A DNA stretch of 34,847 nucleotides. Origin: Planctomycetia bacterium. GTDB lineage: Bacteria; Planctomycetota; MHYJ01; WSZJ01. Location: contig JADLHC010000204.1 in the NCBI GenBank assembly GCA_020849035.1, forward strand, positions 1 through 34,847, given 5' to 3'. Made by a program: the position numbers and the translations under genes. Every line of letters starts with the position of its first letter. Position 1 is the first letter of the stretch. Positions 14,449-22,581 of this stretch are shown here, in pieces. The notes beneath the pieces were generated by a model. That model was not told the DNA's origin, ran no database searches, and was given only the letters and a program-made list of their open reading frames with translations.

Positions 14449-15191
14449 GCGGCCGCCGGCGCCTTCGCCCGCAGCGCACGGCCCCAGCCGATGAGGCCGC
14501 AGGTGGCAAGGATGAGGAAGACGAAGTAGAGGACGGCGGCCGCGCGCAGGTCCTTGGCCGCGTAGACGGGAATCGCGACGAGGTCCACGGCGATCCAGAG
14601 GACCCAGTTCTCGACGAACTTGCGGGCGAGCCCCCACTGGGCGACGAGGCTGGCGACGAAGATGAACGAGTCCCAGTACGGGAAGGACACGCGCGGCAGG
14701 TGCGAGAGCCCGAAACCGAGAGCGGGCGCGCCGGCGGCGATCACGGCCAGCGACGCCAGCCGCACGCGCGGAGGGGCGGTCTCCACGACCAGCGGCCCGT
14801 CGTCCCTTCGCCCCCGCAGCCACTGGTGCCAGCCGTACACGCTGAGCCCGAACATCACCACCATGTTGAGAACGTCCGCGTAGAGCCCCGCGAGGAGGTA
14901 CATGAAGAAAAACAGGACGATGTTCACGATCCCCGTGGGCCAGCTCCAGATGTTCCGCTGGATCGTCAGGATCACGCAGACAAGGCCGAAAACCGTCCCG
15001 ATGGTCTCGAAACGCCATGCACCCGGGTGCTTCGGGTCGACTTCGACCGCGTAGAGCCTGAAGAACCAGAACAGTCCCGCGAAGACGGCGCAGTGGAGAA
15101 CGCCTGCGGGCCACTTCCACAGCCGGAACCACAACGTGAAGAGCAGGTAGATCCCCCCGAACATCCCCGCGGCGTAGTCGAGCGGAGTCAC
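14445..15191 (-). CDS. pnuC: Nicotinamide riboside transporter PnuC
   Basis: The 248-residue membrane protein shows the PnuC pattern: NIWSWPTGIVN, LYADVLNMVVMFGLSVYGWHQW, and the C-terminal WGLARKFVENWVLWIAVDLVAIPVYAAKDL. About seven hydrophobic helices can be counted. PnuC moves nicotinamide riboside by facilitated diffusion, driven by trapping through phosphorylation. The kinase for that step, NadR, is encoded immediately downstream with a GTGA overlap. The start is GTG at 15191, overlapping the TGA of the adenylate-forming enzyme. The open frame continues upstream through the ligase gene but lacks membrane character there, which supports this start. No NiaR or NrtR site was recognised. Confidence 0.92.
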   Translation of the reverse strand: MTPLDYAAGMFGGIYLLFTLWFRLWKWPAGVLHCAVFAGLFWFFRLYAVEVDPKHPGAWRFETIGTVFGLVCVILTIQRNIWSWPTGIVNIVLFFFMYLLAGLYADVLNMVVMFGLSVYGWHQWLRGRRDDGPLVVETAPPRVRLASLAVIAAGAPALGFGLSHLPRVSFPYWDSFIFVASLVAQWGLARKFVENWVLWIAVDLVAIPVYAAKDLRAAAVLYFVFLILATCGLIGWGRALRAKAPAAA

Positions 15192-16582
15192 TTCAGCTCG
15201 CTCCGGAACGCGACCACCTTCGCGGCGCTTCCCCTCCCCGCGAGTCGGGCCGCGGAGCGGACGCGGATTTTCGCGCGGGAGCCGAAGACGCCGCGCAGGG
15301 CGGCGGCGATGCGGCCCGTGTCGACGGACCAGCCCGGGAGGGGGCGGACGGCGAGGTCGACGGAGCCGTCGGCGCGCTGGACGAGCGCGTGCTGCGCGAC
15401 GGCGAAGTCCCGGAGCGCGCGCGAGACGTCGACGGTCGCGACGGGGCCGCCGTCGGCGGCGCGCAGGAGGACCGGCGCGCGCCCCTCGAGCCCCTCGAGG
15501 CGCGGCCGCGGGTCGCCGCAGCGGCACGGCTTCGTCTCGAGCCGTGCCCGGTCACCCGTGCGGTACCGCAGGAGCGGCAGCAACGGATTGCGCCCGCCGC
15601 TCACGCAGATCTCCCCGGTTTTCCCCGGGGCGCAGGGCCGGCCTTTCGCATCCACGACTTCCACGTGAAGGTCGTGCGGGAGGACGTGGAAACTCCCCTC
15701 GCGACAGGAGTACGCGACCGGCCCCGTCTCGATGCTCGAGTACCAGTCGATGAGCGGGGAGCCGAAGCGCGACGAGACCTTCTTCGCGAGCGCGGGCGCG
15801 AGGGCGAAGGCCGTCGAGAACATCGCGTGCGGCTTCACCGCCGGCGCCAGCTCCAGCAGCTCCGCGAATGCCGACGGATTCCCGGTGAACGTCAGAGGCG
15901 CCATCGCCTTGAGCCAGCGGGAGCGGCTCGCGGGCTCCCGCCAGTCGGCCGCGTTGAGGTTCACCTTCGCGTACCCGCTGTTCCCCCACGCCGCGTGGAC
16001 GGTCGCGTAGGTCAGCGTGAACGCCTGCGCGTGCAGCTGCACCGTCCCCACGTCGCGCGCCGAGGGGGACACCTTCACGCCGTGCGCCTCCATCGCCGCC
16101 TCCATCAGCGGCAGGTACGCGCTCCCCGCCACCGGGTGGTGCGGCACGAACACTGCGTGCCCCGTCGTCCCGCTCGTCGGGTGCACCACCATCCTCGACC
16201 GGTCCGCGTCGTCCGGCATCAGCTCGTGCATCGAGAACGCCAGGTCCTCCCGCGACGTCGTCGGGACCTCCGCCCAGTCCTTCGCGAGATCCAGCTTGCG
16301 CGGAACCGTCGCCCGATACCGCTCCACCCGCGGGATCGCCGCCGCCAGCGCCGCCACCACCTCCGGCTCCGGCGCCCGCCACGCCCGCGCGCGCCGCCCC
16401 GCCGCCAGCGCCTCCCGGAACCTGTCCAGATCCTCCAGGTCCGCCCGCACCAGCCGGTCGCCGCACGCCCCGTTCCACCGCGGCGCGTCCGCGTGCTCCG
16501 TCATCCGGTGCAGCGTCGCCGCCGCCTCCGCCGTGACCAGCGGGCTGCGCCTCCTGAGGACCGCCGTGATCCGCGCGCTCAT
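15188..16582 (-). CDS. Adenylate-forming enzyme, phenylacetate-CoA ligase/F390-synthetase-like (464 aa)
   Basis: The protein has the AMP-binding fold of the PaaK/coenzyme F390 synthetase group. The P-loop-like motif HPTSGTTGHAVFV lies near residues 134-146. YSSIETGPVAYSC corresponds to the A5-type block, RYRTGDRARL holds the ATP-ribose aspartate, and PCRCGDPRPRLEGLEGR matches the cysteine-containing hinge typical of PaaK relatives. A C-terminal lysine in GRGSAAKVVAF may be the adenylation lysine. It should activate a carboxylic acid as an acyl-AMP; the acceptor and substrate are unknown. It is coupled on both sides: its ATG overlaps the stop of the unknown gene upstream (ATGA), and its TGA overlaps pnuC. 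Being embedded in a nicotinamide-riboside operon is unusual and may hint at an aromatic or pyridine acid substrate, which is speculation. Confidence 0.85.
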   Translation of the reverse strand: MSARITAVLRRRSPLVTAEAAATLHRMTEHADAPRWNGACGDRLVRADLEDLDRFREALAAGRRARAWRAPEPEVVAALAAAIPRVERYRATVPRKLDLAKDWAEVPTTSREDLAFSMHELMPDDADRSRMVVHPTSGTTGHAVFVPHHPVAGSAYLPLMEAAMEAHGVKVSPSARDVGTVQLHAQAFTLTYATVHAAWGNSGYAKVNLNAADWREPASRSRWLKAMAPLTFTGNPSAFAELLELAPAVKPHAMFSTAFALAPALAKKVSSRFGSPLIDWYSSIETGPVAYSCREGSFHVLPHDLHVEVVDAKGRPCAPGKTGEICVSGGRNPLLPLLRYRTGDRARLETKPCRCGDPRPRLEGLEGRAPVLLRAADGGPVATVDVSRALRDFAVAQHALVQRADGSVDLAVRPLPGWSVDTGRIAAALRGVFGSRAKIRVRSAARLAGRGSAAKVVAFRSELK

Positions 16583-17163
16583 TCGCTGGAGGCCTTCGAA
16601 GCGGCTTCTTCCGCGGCCTGGCGGCGCAGCTCCTCCTGCAGGGCGCGCGCCCGGCGCTGCTTCTCGGCGGCGGTGGCGATGAGGCGGCGCCGCTCGATGG
16701 AGTCCACCTGGTTGAGGCGCGTCTCCGCCGTGTCCTTCGTCTCGCCGGGGAGCCGCAGCCCCGCGGCCCCGAGCGCGCGCCGCGTCAGCTCCTCGCGGCG
16801 CTCCTCCTCCGTCGCCAGCCCGTCGGCGTTCGCGACCGCCGCCACCGCGGCCAGGTCCTGCACCAGGAACTTCAGGAGCGCCGTGGCGGGAATCCGCCTT
16901 CCGCGAAGCGACGGATGCCAGAGCAGGTGGCAGGCGGCCAGCACCCAGCGCAGCCGGTTGCGGTCCTGGACGCTCCCCGTCGTCGCGAACGGCGCCAGCG
17001 CCGGCCCGCCCGGCGCCTCGCCCGCCACGGTCTCCATCAGGTCCGCCACGACCGCCCGCACCCTCACCCCCCCGCCCTTCCCGGGCTCCCCGCGGAACGC
17101 GGCGGGCATCTCCGCAATCCAGCGCAGGAACTCGGCCAGCGGGGGAATCGGCGAAGGGGTCAT
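16579..17163 (-). CDS. Hypothetical protein with charged C-terminal helix (194 aa)
   Basis: I do not recognise this family. The protein begins MTPSPIPPLAEFLRWIAEMP. It has a central segment RLRWVLAACHLLWHPSLRG and a long arginine- and alanine-rich helix at the C-terminus that may form a coiled coil. No signal peptide or clear membrane segment is seen. The start is uncertain: ATG at 17163 is given, but a TTG at 17202 is in frame, and GGAGG (17205-17209 on this strand) lies only two bases before it, which is too close for normal use. It is translationally coupled to the adenylate-forming enzyme by an ATGA overlap, which suggests a shared function. Confidence 0.6.
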   Translation of the reverse strand: MTPSPIPPLAEFLRWIAEMPAAFRGEPGKGGGVRVRAVVADLMETVAGEAPGGPALAPFATTGSVQDRNRLRWVLAACHLLWHPSLRGRRIPATALLKFLVQDLAAVAAVANADGLATEEERREELTRRALGAAGLRLPGETKDTAETRLNQVDSIERRRLIATAAEKQRRARALQEELRRQAAEEAASKASSE

Positions 17164-17214
17164 GCCGTCAATGTCGCGCAGGGACCGCGCCAGGGCACGC
17201 AAAACCTCCGGCCC

Positions 17215-19845
17215 CTACATCCCCGAAACGAACCGCACCCAGTCCGCCTCGAGCCTCGCCACGTCCGGGAAAAACTCGAGCAGCGACTTCGCCCCGCCGG
17301 AGGCCACCGCCTTCCGGTACTGGGCGTACGCCTCGCGGTACGGCCGGTTCTCCGTCTGGCTCAGGTAGTAGTTCAGCGACCAGCACTGCGCGTAGAACAG
17401 CAGCGCCTTCTGCGAGTCGCTGTTGATGAGCTGCAGCGCGTCTCCGCCCAGCATGTCCTTCAGCGCGATGTGACGACCACCCTTCATCGCGTCCCGCACG
17501 AACGGGAGCCGGCTTTCGCTGACGTAGGTGAAGCGGTAAGTCTTGCCGTCCCAGTTGAAGCCCTCGAAGTAGGTCGCCATCGCCTCCGCGTACCAGCTCG
17601 GGGGCCTCGCGCCGGACGCGACGCGGAAGAAATAGAGGTGCGCGGCCTCGTGCACCATGGTCTGGAGGAACTGCTGGCGGTTGTTCGTCTTGTTCCAGCC
17701 GACCACGACGTTGGAGTCGCTCCTCGCGAACCCGGCCGCGTTGAGGTGATCCTCGGCCTTCGTTTCCACGCAGTACTTCCGGTAGTCCTCGTACGTCCGG
17801 TACGCGTACAGCGTCATCTTCTCCTTGCCCGGCAGCTTCGGCTCGTCGCCGCCGTAGTACGCCTTGAACTCCGCGTACGCGGCCTCGATCAGCACCGCGA
17901 GGTCCTTCGTGAACTGCTCGGTTTCGTTCGACTTGATCAGGTAATGCTCCGTCTGCTCGGTGTACGCGTCCTCCCACCCTCCGCGGATCGCCTCGTAGTC
18001 CTCGCGGGCCATCCACTTGTCCTTGTACTTCCGGAACCCGCGCTTCAGCAGCTCCGCCTCTTCCCCTGGCAGCCACTTGTCCCCGATCTTCACCATCCCC
18101 TTCGCAAGCTGGTCGCGGTCCTTCGCCGGCACCCACTGCCCCTGCCAGAGCACGAGCCCCTTTTCGAGGTTCGCCTTCTCCTCCGGCGTCACCCACGAGC
18201 CCCGGAAGCTGACGAATCCGGAGTCCGGCGCGGGGATTCCCCGCTTGCGCGCCACGAACGCCGACAGGTTCTTCTTCAGCGCCGGCTGCTTCTTCAGCGT
18301 CTCGTCGAAGAGCTTCGCCGCGACGGGAGGCAGGCCGGCGTCCCATGCGAGGCATCCGAGACCGAACGTCTCCTCGGGCTTGAGCCCCTGCGCGACCGCC
18401 AGGTCGCAGTAGATCGCGGGGTCGAGGTAGGCCCAGGGGAAGCGTCCCTCGCCGCCCTTGATCGTGAAGTCGAAGCTGCCCTCGTCGGCCTTGACGAGCG
18501 TCAGCTCGGACTTGCCGACCTTCGCCTTCGGCTTGTCCTGCGACTTGTTGACGGCGGCGAGCAGTTTTGCGTGCGCCCCCGCCATGCCCTTGACTTCGGG
18601 AAGCCGGGTCTCGACTTCCGCCCGCCTCACCGCGGACTTGAGCGACGGCAGGAGCTTCTCGTACTCCTCGGCTGCGCGCTGGAAGCGGTAGCGGCGGACG
18701 AGGGCCTCGATCTCGGCGACGGTCATGAGGTGCGTGGCGAGCTCGTAGCCGAGGCGGCCGCGGTCGGCCTGCTGGCCGCCCTCGCCGGCGAGGTCGCGGT
18801 CGATCGAGGCCACGAAGTCGCGGAGGCCCTCGATCTTCTCGGCGTGCTTCAGGATGTACGGGTTGAGGCGCCGCGCGTCCTGCAGCACGGCCCGGGCCTC
18901 CGCGAACTGCCCGAGCTTCCAGTGCGCGGCGCCGAGCCAGAACAGGGTCTGGAAGTTCGTGCGCCGGCCCTTGGTGACGAGGAGGTCGAGGCAGCGGTCC
19001 GGGTGGCCCGTGAGGAAGAGGGCGCGGGCGTAGATGTTGAGGACGCCGGACTCGGTGGAATTTCCCGCCGCGAGTTCGCCCTCGGCCAGCGCCATGGCCG
19101 CGTCGTAGTGGCCCCCGGCGCCCGGGGTCCCGAGGAGGTAGACGCGCGCCATGTAGATCGTCGTTCCGCGCGAGAGCCCCTCCAGCTCCTTGATCGTCGC
19201 GGCGGCCTTGTCGTACTCCCCCAGTTCGGTATGACCGACGACGCGATTCAGGTACGACCCCCAGTCGCGCTGACCGCCCGCCTGCCGCTTCTCCATCTCC
19301 TCCACCAGCGCCTTCCAGTCTCCCTTCAGCGTCAGCCCGTCCGCGCGGATCCTCAGGACGGCGTTGCCGCCGGACATGTCCAGGGCCTTCGTCTGGAGCT
19401 CCAGCCCGCGGTCCACCTCGCCGGCCCGGATCAGCGCCCACCCGAGCAGAGACGTGTTCGCGGGATCGTTCGGGCTCAGCCTGATCAGCGCCTCGCCCTC
19501 CTCGATCGCCTCCTGCGCCCGGTCGAGGTTCAGGTAGGCCTGCGCACGCTCCAGCCGCCACGTCGTCTGCTGCGGCTCCAGCTCGATCGCCTTCCCAAAG
19601 TCCTCCAGCGACGCGTTGAACTTCGTCCAGATCCGCTTCGCGTACCCGCGCTTCCCCCACGCCGTCGCCCACGCCGGGTCCGCGTCGATCGCCCGCGTGT
19701 AGGCGGCGATGGCCTTCTCGAAGTCGCGGGCGCCGAGGAAGCGGTCGCCCTCCTGGACGGCGCTCTCTGCCTGGCCGCGGTCGGCGGCGGCGGGGCGCGC
19801 GAGGAAGAGCAGGGCGAAGGCTGCTGCGAATGCGAGGCGTCGCAT
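17215..19845 (-). CDS. Secreted TPR/20-residue-repeat/gluzincin protein, copy A (876 aa)
   Basis: A signal peptide (MRRLAFAAAFALLFLARPAAA) precedes TPR-like helical repeats, for example FEKAIAAYTRAIDADPAWATAWGKRG and following units to about residue 330. A middle region includes a beta-rich patch (GSFDFTIKGGEGRFPWAYLDP). Four exact 20-residue repeats occupy 543-622. The C-terminal domain holds the zinc motif HEAAH at 732-736, with a likely third ligand Glu754 in SWYAEAMATYFEG. Spacing and context fit gluzincin peptidases, and the pattern resembles DUF1570 proteins of planctomycetes. It is probably a periplasmic or outer-surface metalloprotease; the substrate is unknown. It is the most downstream of three paralogues and is closer by eye to copy C, which has the same length, than to copy B. 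Only a weak ribosome binding site (GGGA) is seen. Confidence 0.9.
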   Translation of the reverse strand: MRRLAFAAAFALLFLARPAAADRGQAESAVQEGDRFLGARDFEKAIAAYTRAIDADPAWATAWGKRGYAKRIWTKFNASLEDFGKAIELEPQQTTWRLERAQAYLNLDRAQEAIEEGEALIRLSPNDPANTSLLGWALIRAGEVDRGLELQTKALDMSGGNAVLRIRADGLTLKGDWKALVEEMEKRQAGGQRDWGSYLNRVVGHTELGEYDKAAATIKELEGLSRGTTIYMARVYLLGTPGAGGHYDAAMALAEGELAAGNSTESGVLNIYARALFLTGHPDRCLDLLVTKGRRTNFQTLFWLGAAHWKLGQFAEARAVLQDARRLNPYILKHAEKIEGLRDFVASIDRDLAGEGGQQADRGRLGYELATHLMTVAEIEALVRRYRFQRAAEEYEKLLPSLKSAVRRAEVETRLPEVKGMAGAHAKLLAAVNKSQDKPKAKVGKSELTLVKADEGSFDFTIKGGEGRFPWAYLDPAIYCDLAVAQGLKPEETFGLGCLAWDAGLPPVAAKLFDETLKKQPALKKNLSAFVARKRGIPAPDSGFVSFRGSWVTPEEKANLEKGLVLWQGQWVPAKDRDQLAKGMVKIGDKWLPGEEAELLKRGFRKYKDKWMAREDYEAIRGGWEDAYTEQTEHYLIKSNETEQFTKDLAVLIEAAYAEFKAYYGGDEPKLPGKEKMTLYAYRTYEDYRKYCVETKAEDHLNAAGFARSDSNVVVGWNKTNNRQQFLQTMVHEAAHLYFFRVASGARPPSWYAEAMATYFEGFNWDGKTYRFTYVSESRLPFVRDAMKGGRHIALKDMLGGDALQLINSDSQKALLFYAQCWSLNYYLSQTENRPYREAYAQYRKAVASGGAKSLLEFFPDVARLEADWVRFVSGM
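17980..18219 (-). repeat. Four tandem 20-residue Trp repeats in copy A
   Basis: Residues 543-622 are four consecutive units of exactly 20 residues with tryptophan at 551, 571, 591 and 611. The pattern is G-hydrophobic-x-x-x-x-[GD]-x-W-[VLM], followed by a short helix ending in L/I and Lys/Arg-Gly. Confidence 0.85.
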
Positions 19846-19931
19846 GGCTTGATCCCGTGAAATCCCCCCGGGGAATCATACCCCGAAGACGCTACGCCCG
19901 AGGGGCAAAGGAACTTCCCGGGAAGCCCGGT

Positions 19932-22550
19932 TCAGAGGCCGGTCACGAACCGGACCCAGTCGGACTCCAGTTTCGCGGCGTCGGGAAAGAAATCGAGAAG
20001 TGTCTTCGGCTGGCCTGCGGTGACGGCCTTGCGGTAGTCGGCATAGGCGTTCCTCCAGGCCTTGTTCTCCGTCACGGAGAGGTAGAAGTTGAGGGACCAG
20101 CACTGCGCGTAGAAAAGGAGGGCCTTCCGGGAGTCGCTGTTGATCAGGGCGAGCGCGTCGGCGGCGAGGAGGTCCTTGAGCGGCATGTGGCGGCCGGCCT
20201 TCATCGCTTCGCGCACGAACGGGAGACGCGCCTCGGCGACGTGGTTGAACGAGTAGCGCGAGCCGTTCCAGGAGAAGCCTTCGAAATAGGTCGCCATTCC
20301 CTCGGAGAACCAGGAGGGGGCCTTCGCCGCGGGGGCGACGCGAAACCAGTACAGGTGCGCCGCCTCGTGAACCATCGTCTGCAAGAACTGCTGGCGGTTC
20401 CCCGTGCGGTTCCAGCCCGCCACCACGAGCGAATCGCTCCGCGCGAAGCCCGCCGCCGCCAGGTGGTCCTCCGCCTTCTGCTCGATGCAGTGCTTCCGGT
20501 AGTCCTCGAACGTCCGGAACGCGTACAGCGTCATCTTCTCCTTCGGGCCCAGCTTCGGTTCGGAGCCGTAGTACTCGCGGAACTCCGCGTACGCCTCCTC
20601 GATCAGCGCCGCCAGGTCCTTCGCGAACGCCTCGCCCTCGTTCGTCCGGATCGCGTAATGCGCCGTCTCCTCCACCCACGCCGTCTCCCAGTTCTCCCGC
20701 AGCGCCGCCACGTCCTCCGCGCTCATCCACTTGCCGTCCACCTTCCGGTACCCGCGCTTCAGCAGCTCGGCCTCGTCCCCGGGCAGCCACTTGTCCCCGA
20801 CCTTCACCAGCCCCTTCGCCATCTGCTCCCGGTCCTTCGCCGTCACCCACTGCCCCTCGAACAGCACCAGCCCCTTTTCCAGGTTCGCCTTCTCCGCCGC
20901 CGTCACGAACCTCCCCTTCCACGTCACGAAACCGCTGTCCGGCGGGGGGATGCCGCGCCTCCGCGCCACGAACGCCGTCACCGCCGCCTTCTGCTTCGCG
21001 TCCTTCTTCAACGCCGCTTCGAACATCCTCGCCGCCGTCGCGGGGCGTCCCGCGTCCCACGCCAGGCACCCCAGGCCGGTCAGCTCCGCCCCCGTCGCCC
21101 CCGCGTCCTGCGCGAATCCGCAGAACAGGTCGGGATCCAGCGCGGCCCAGGGGAAACGCCCCTCGCCCTTCGGGATCGTGAAGTCGAACGCGCCTTCGGT
21201 CGCGCGGACGATCGTGATCTCCGACTTGCCCACGGCCGCCTTCAGCTTCGCGCCGCCGCCGTTGATCGCGGCGACGAGCCGCTTGAGCCCCCCCGCCATC
21301 CCCTTCACTTCCGGCAGCCGCCCCTCCACCTCCGTCCGCCGCGCCGCCGACTTCAGCTCCGGCAGCAGCAGCTCGTACTCCGCCACCGCCCTCGCGAACT
21401 GGTAGCGCTTCACCAGCGCCTCGATCTCCGCCACGGTCAGGAGGTGCCGGGCCTGCTCGGCGCGCATGCCGGAGGCGTCGCCCTGCCATTCGAACTCGCC
21501 CTTGAGCTCGCGCTCGACGGAGGCGACGAGCTCGGCGAGTTCGGGGAAGCGGCGGGCGTGGGCGGCGAGGTAGGGGTTGCGGCGGCGGGCGTCCATGAGG
21601 ACGGCGCGTGCGCCGGCGAGGTCGCCGAGCTTCCAGCGGCAGGCTCCGATCCAGAAGAGGGTTTCGAAGTTGGAGCGGCGGCCGCGGGATTCGAGGAGGT
21701 CGAGGCATTCGCGGATGCGGCCGTTGAGGAAGAGGATGCGGGCGTGGACGTTGAGGGTGGAGCTGAGGTAGGCGGTTTCGCGGGAGGCGTCGAGTTCGCG
21801 GTTGGCGGCGGCCTCGCTGAAGCCGGGGGCGCCGGGGGTCCCGAGGAGGCAGGCCTTGCCGAGGGCGACGCCGACGGTCATGGGGGCGAGGCGCTCGCCC
21901 TCGGCGACTGCGGCGCGGGCCTCGTCGTATTTTCCCTGCTCGACGAGGGCGGAGATGAGCTCGGAGATGGCGGAGACGCAGTTGCCGGGATTGAAGCGGA
22001 TGGCGTCGCGCGAGGCCTGCGCGATGGCGGGCCAGTCCGCCGTGAGGCGGAGGCTCGAAGGCAGGTCGCCGGCGAACGCGGGGTCGGCTGCGATGGCGCG
22101 GCGCAGCTCCGCGAGCCCGCCGTCGACCTCGCCGAGCTCCACGAGCGCGCGGCCGTGGAGGGACTGGGCGTAGGCGTTCGCCGGCGCGCGGCTCAGCACC
22201 TCGGCGGCCTGGTCCGCGGCCTCCTGCCACAGGTCGAGATCCATGTAGACCCGGGCGCGCAGGCTCATCACGTTCGTCGCCCCCGGCTCGATCTCCAGCG
22301 CCCGCCCCAGGTCCTCCAGCGCCTGCACGATCCAGCCGCCCCGCGCCTTCGCGAACCCGCGCTCCGTCCACGCCGTCGCCCAGTCCGGGGCCGCCTCCAC
22401 AGCGCGGTCCATCGCGCGCACGGCCCCCTCGAAGTCGCTCCGGCGCATCGCCTCGCGCCCCTCCGCGATCGCCTTCTCCGCCGCCGGCCGGTCCGCCGCG
22501 GCGGAAAGAGCCATCGCCAGCGTCGCCAGCGCCGTCGCAAGGACCCGCAT
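19932..22550 (-). CDS. Secreted TPR/20-residue-repeat/gluzincin protein, copy B (872 aa)
   Basis: This paralogue keeps the architecture: signal peptide (MRVLATALATLAMALSAAA), TPR-like repeats in the N-terminal third, the SFDFTI-type patch as AFDFTIPKGEGRFPWAALDP, four 20-residue repeats at 540-619, HEAAH at 728-732 and a third-ligand Glu in SWFSEGMATYFEG. It is the most divergent of the three: for instance GPKEKMTL, FRTFEDYRKHCIE and SDSLVVAGW replace LPGKEKMTL, YRTYEDYRKYCVE and SDSNVVVGW shared by A and C. The ATG at 22550 is chosen because GGAGGGG lies just upstream and a signal peptide follows directly; an ATG at 22577 would add nine residues that break the signal. The active-site residues are intact, so it should be catalytically competent. 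It lies 31 bases downstream of copy C. Confidence 0.9.
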   Translation of the reverse strand: MRVLATALATLAMALSAAADRPAAEKAIAEGREAMRRSDFEGAVRAMDRAVEAAPDWATAWTERGFAKARGGWIVQALEDLGRALEIEPGATNVMSLRARVYMDLDLWQEAADQAAEVLSRAPANAYAQSLHGRALVELGEVDGGLAELRRAIAADPAFAGDLPSSLRLTADWPAIAQASRDAIRFNPGNCVSAISELISALVEQGKYDEARAAVAEGERLAPMTVGVALGKACLLGTPGAPGFSEAAANRELDASRETAYLSSTLNVHARILFLNGRIRECLDLLESRGRRSNFETLFWIGACRWKLGDLAGARAVLMDARRRNPYLAAHARRFPELAELVASVERELKGEFEWQGDASGMRAEQARHLLTVAEIEALVKRYQFARAVAEYELLLPELKSAARRTEVEGRLPEVKGMAGGLKRLVAAINGGGAKLKAAVGKSEITIVRATEGAFDFTIPKGEGRFPWAALDPDLFCGFAQDAGATGAELTGLGCLAWDAGRPATAARMFEAALKKDAKQKAAVTAFVARRRGIPPPDSGFVTWKGRFVTAAEKANLEKGLVLFEGQWVTAKDREQMAKGLVKVGDKWLPGDEAELLKRGYRKVDGKWMSAEDVAALRENWETAWVEETAHYAIRTNEGEAFAKDLAALIEEAYAEFREYYGSEPKLGPKEKMTLYAFRTFEDYRKHCIEQKAEDHLAAAGFARSDSLVVAGWNRTGNRQQFLQTMVHEAAHLYWFRVAPAAKAPSWFSEGMATYFEGFSWNGSRYSFNHVAEARLPFVREAMKAGRHMPLKDLLAADALALINSDSRKALLFYAQCWSLNFYLSVTENKAWRNAYADYRKAVTAGQPKTLLDFFPDAAKLESDWVRFVTGL
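20694..20933 (-). repeat. Four tandem 20-residue repeats in copy B
   Basis: Residues 540-619 hold the same four units. The first unit has Phe (GRFV) instead of Trp; the other three keep Trp, at 568, 588 and 608. Confidence 0.85.
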
Positions 22551-22581
22551 CGCCCCTCCCCTCCGCCGGTTCAGCATCCCC

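Noticed and set aside
14449..15132. Longer N-terminus of NadR
   Set aside because: It reads pnuC out of frame; GKFLPPHAGH should lie near the N-terminus, which the GTG at 14448 provides.
19875..19908. TTGCCC...TATGAT on the minus strand as a promoter for gluzincin copy A
   Set aside because: The spacing is 22 bases. The -10-like box may be real, but the pair is not convincing, and copy A may be cotranscribed with B and C.
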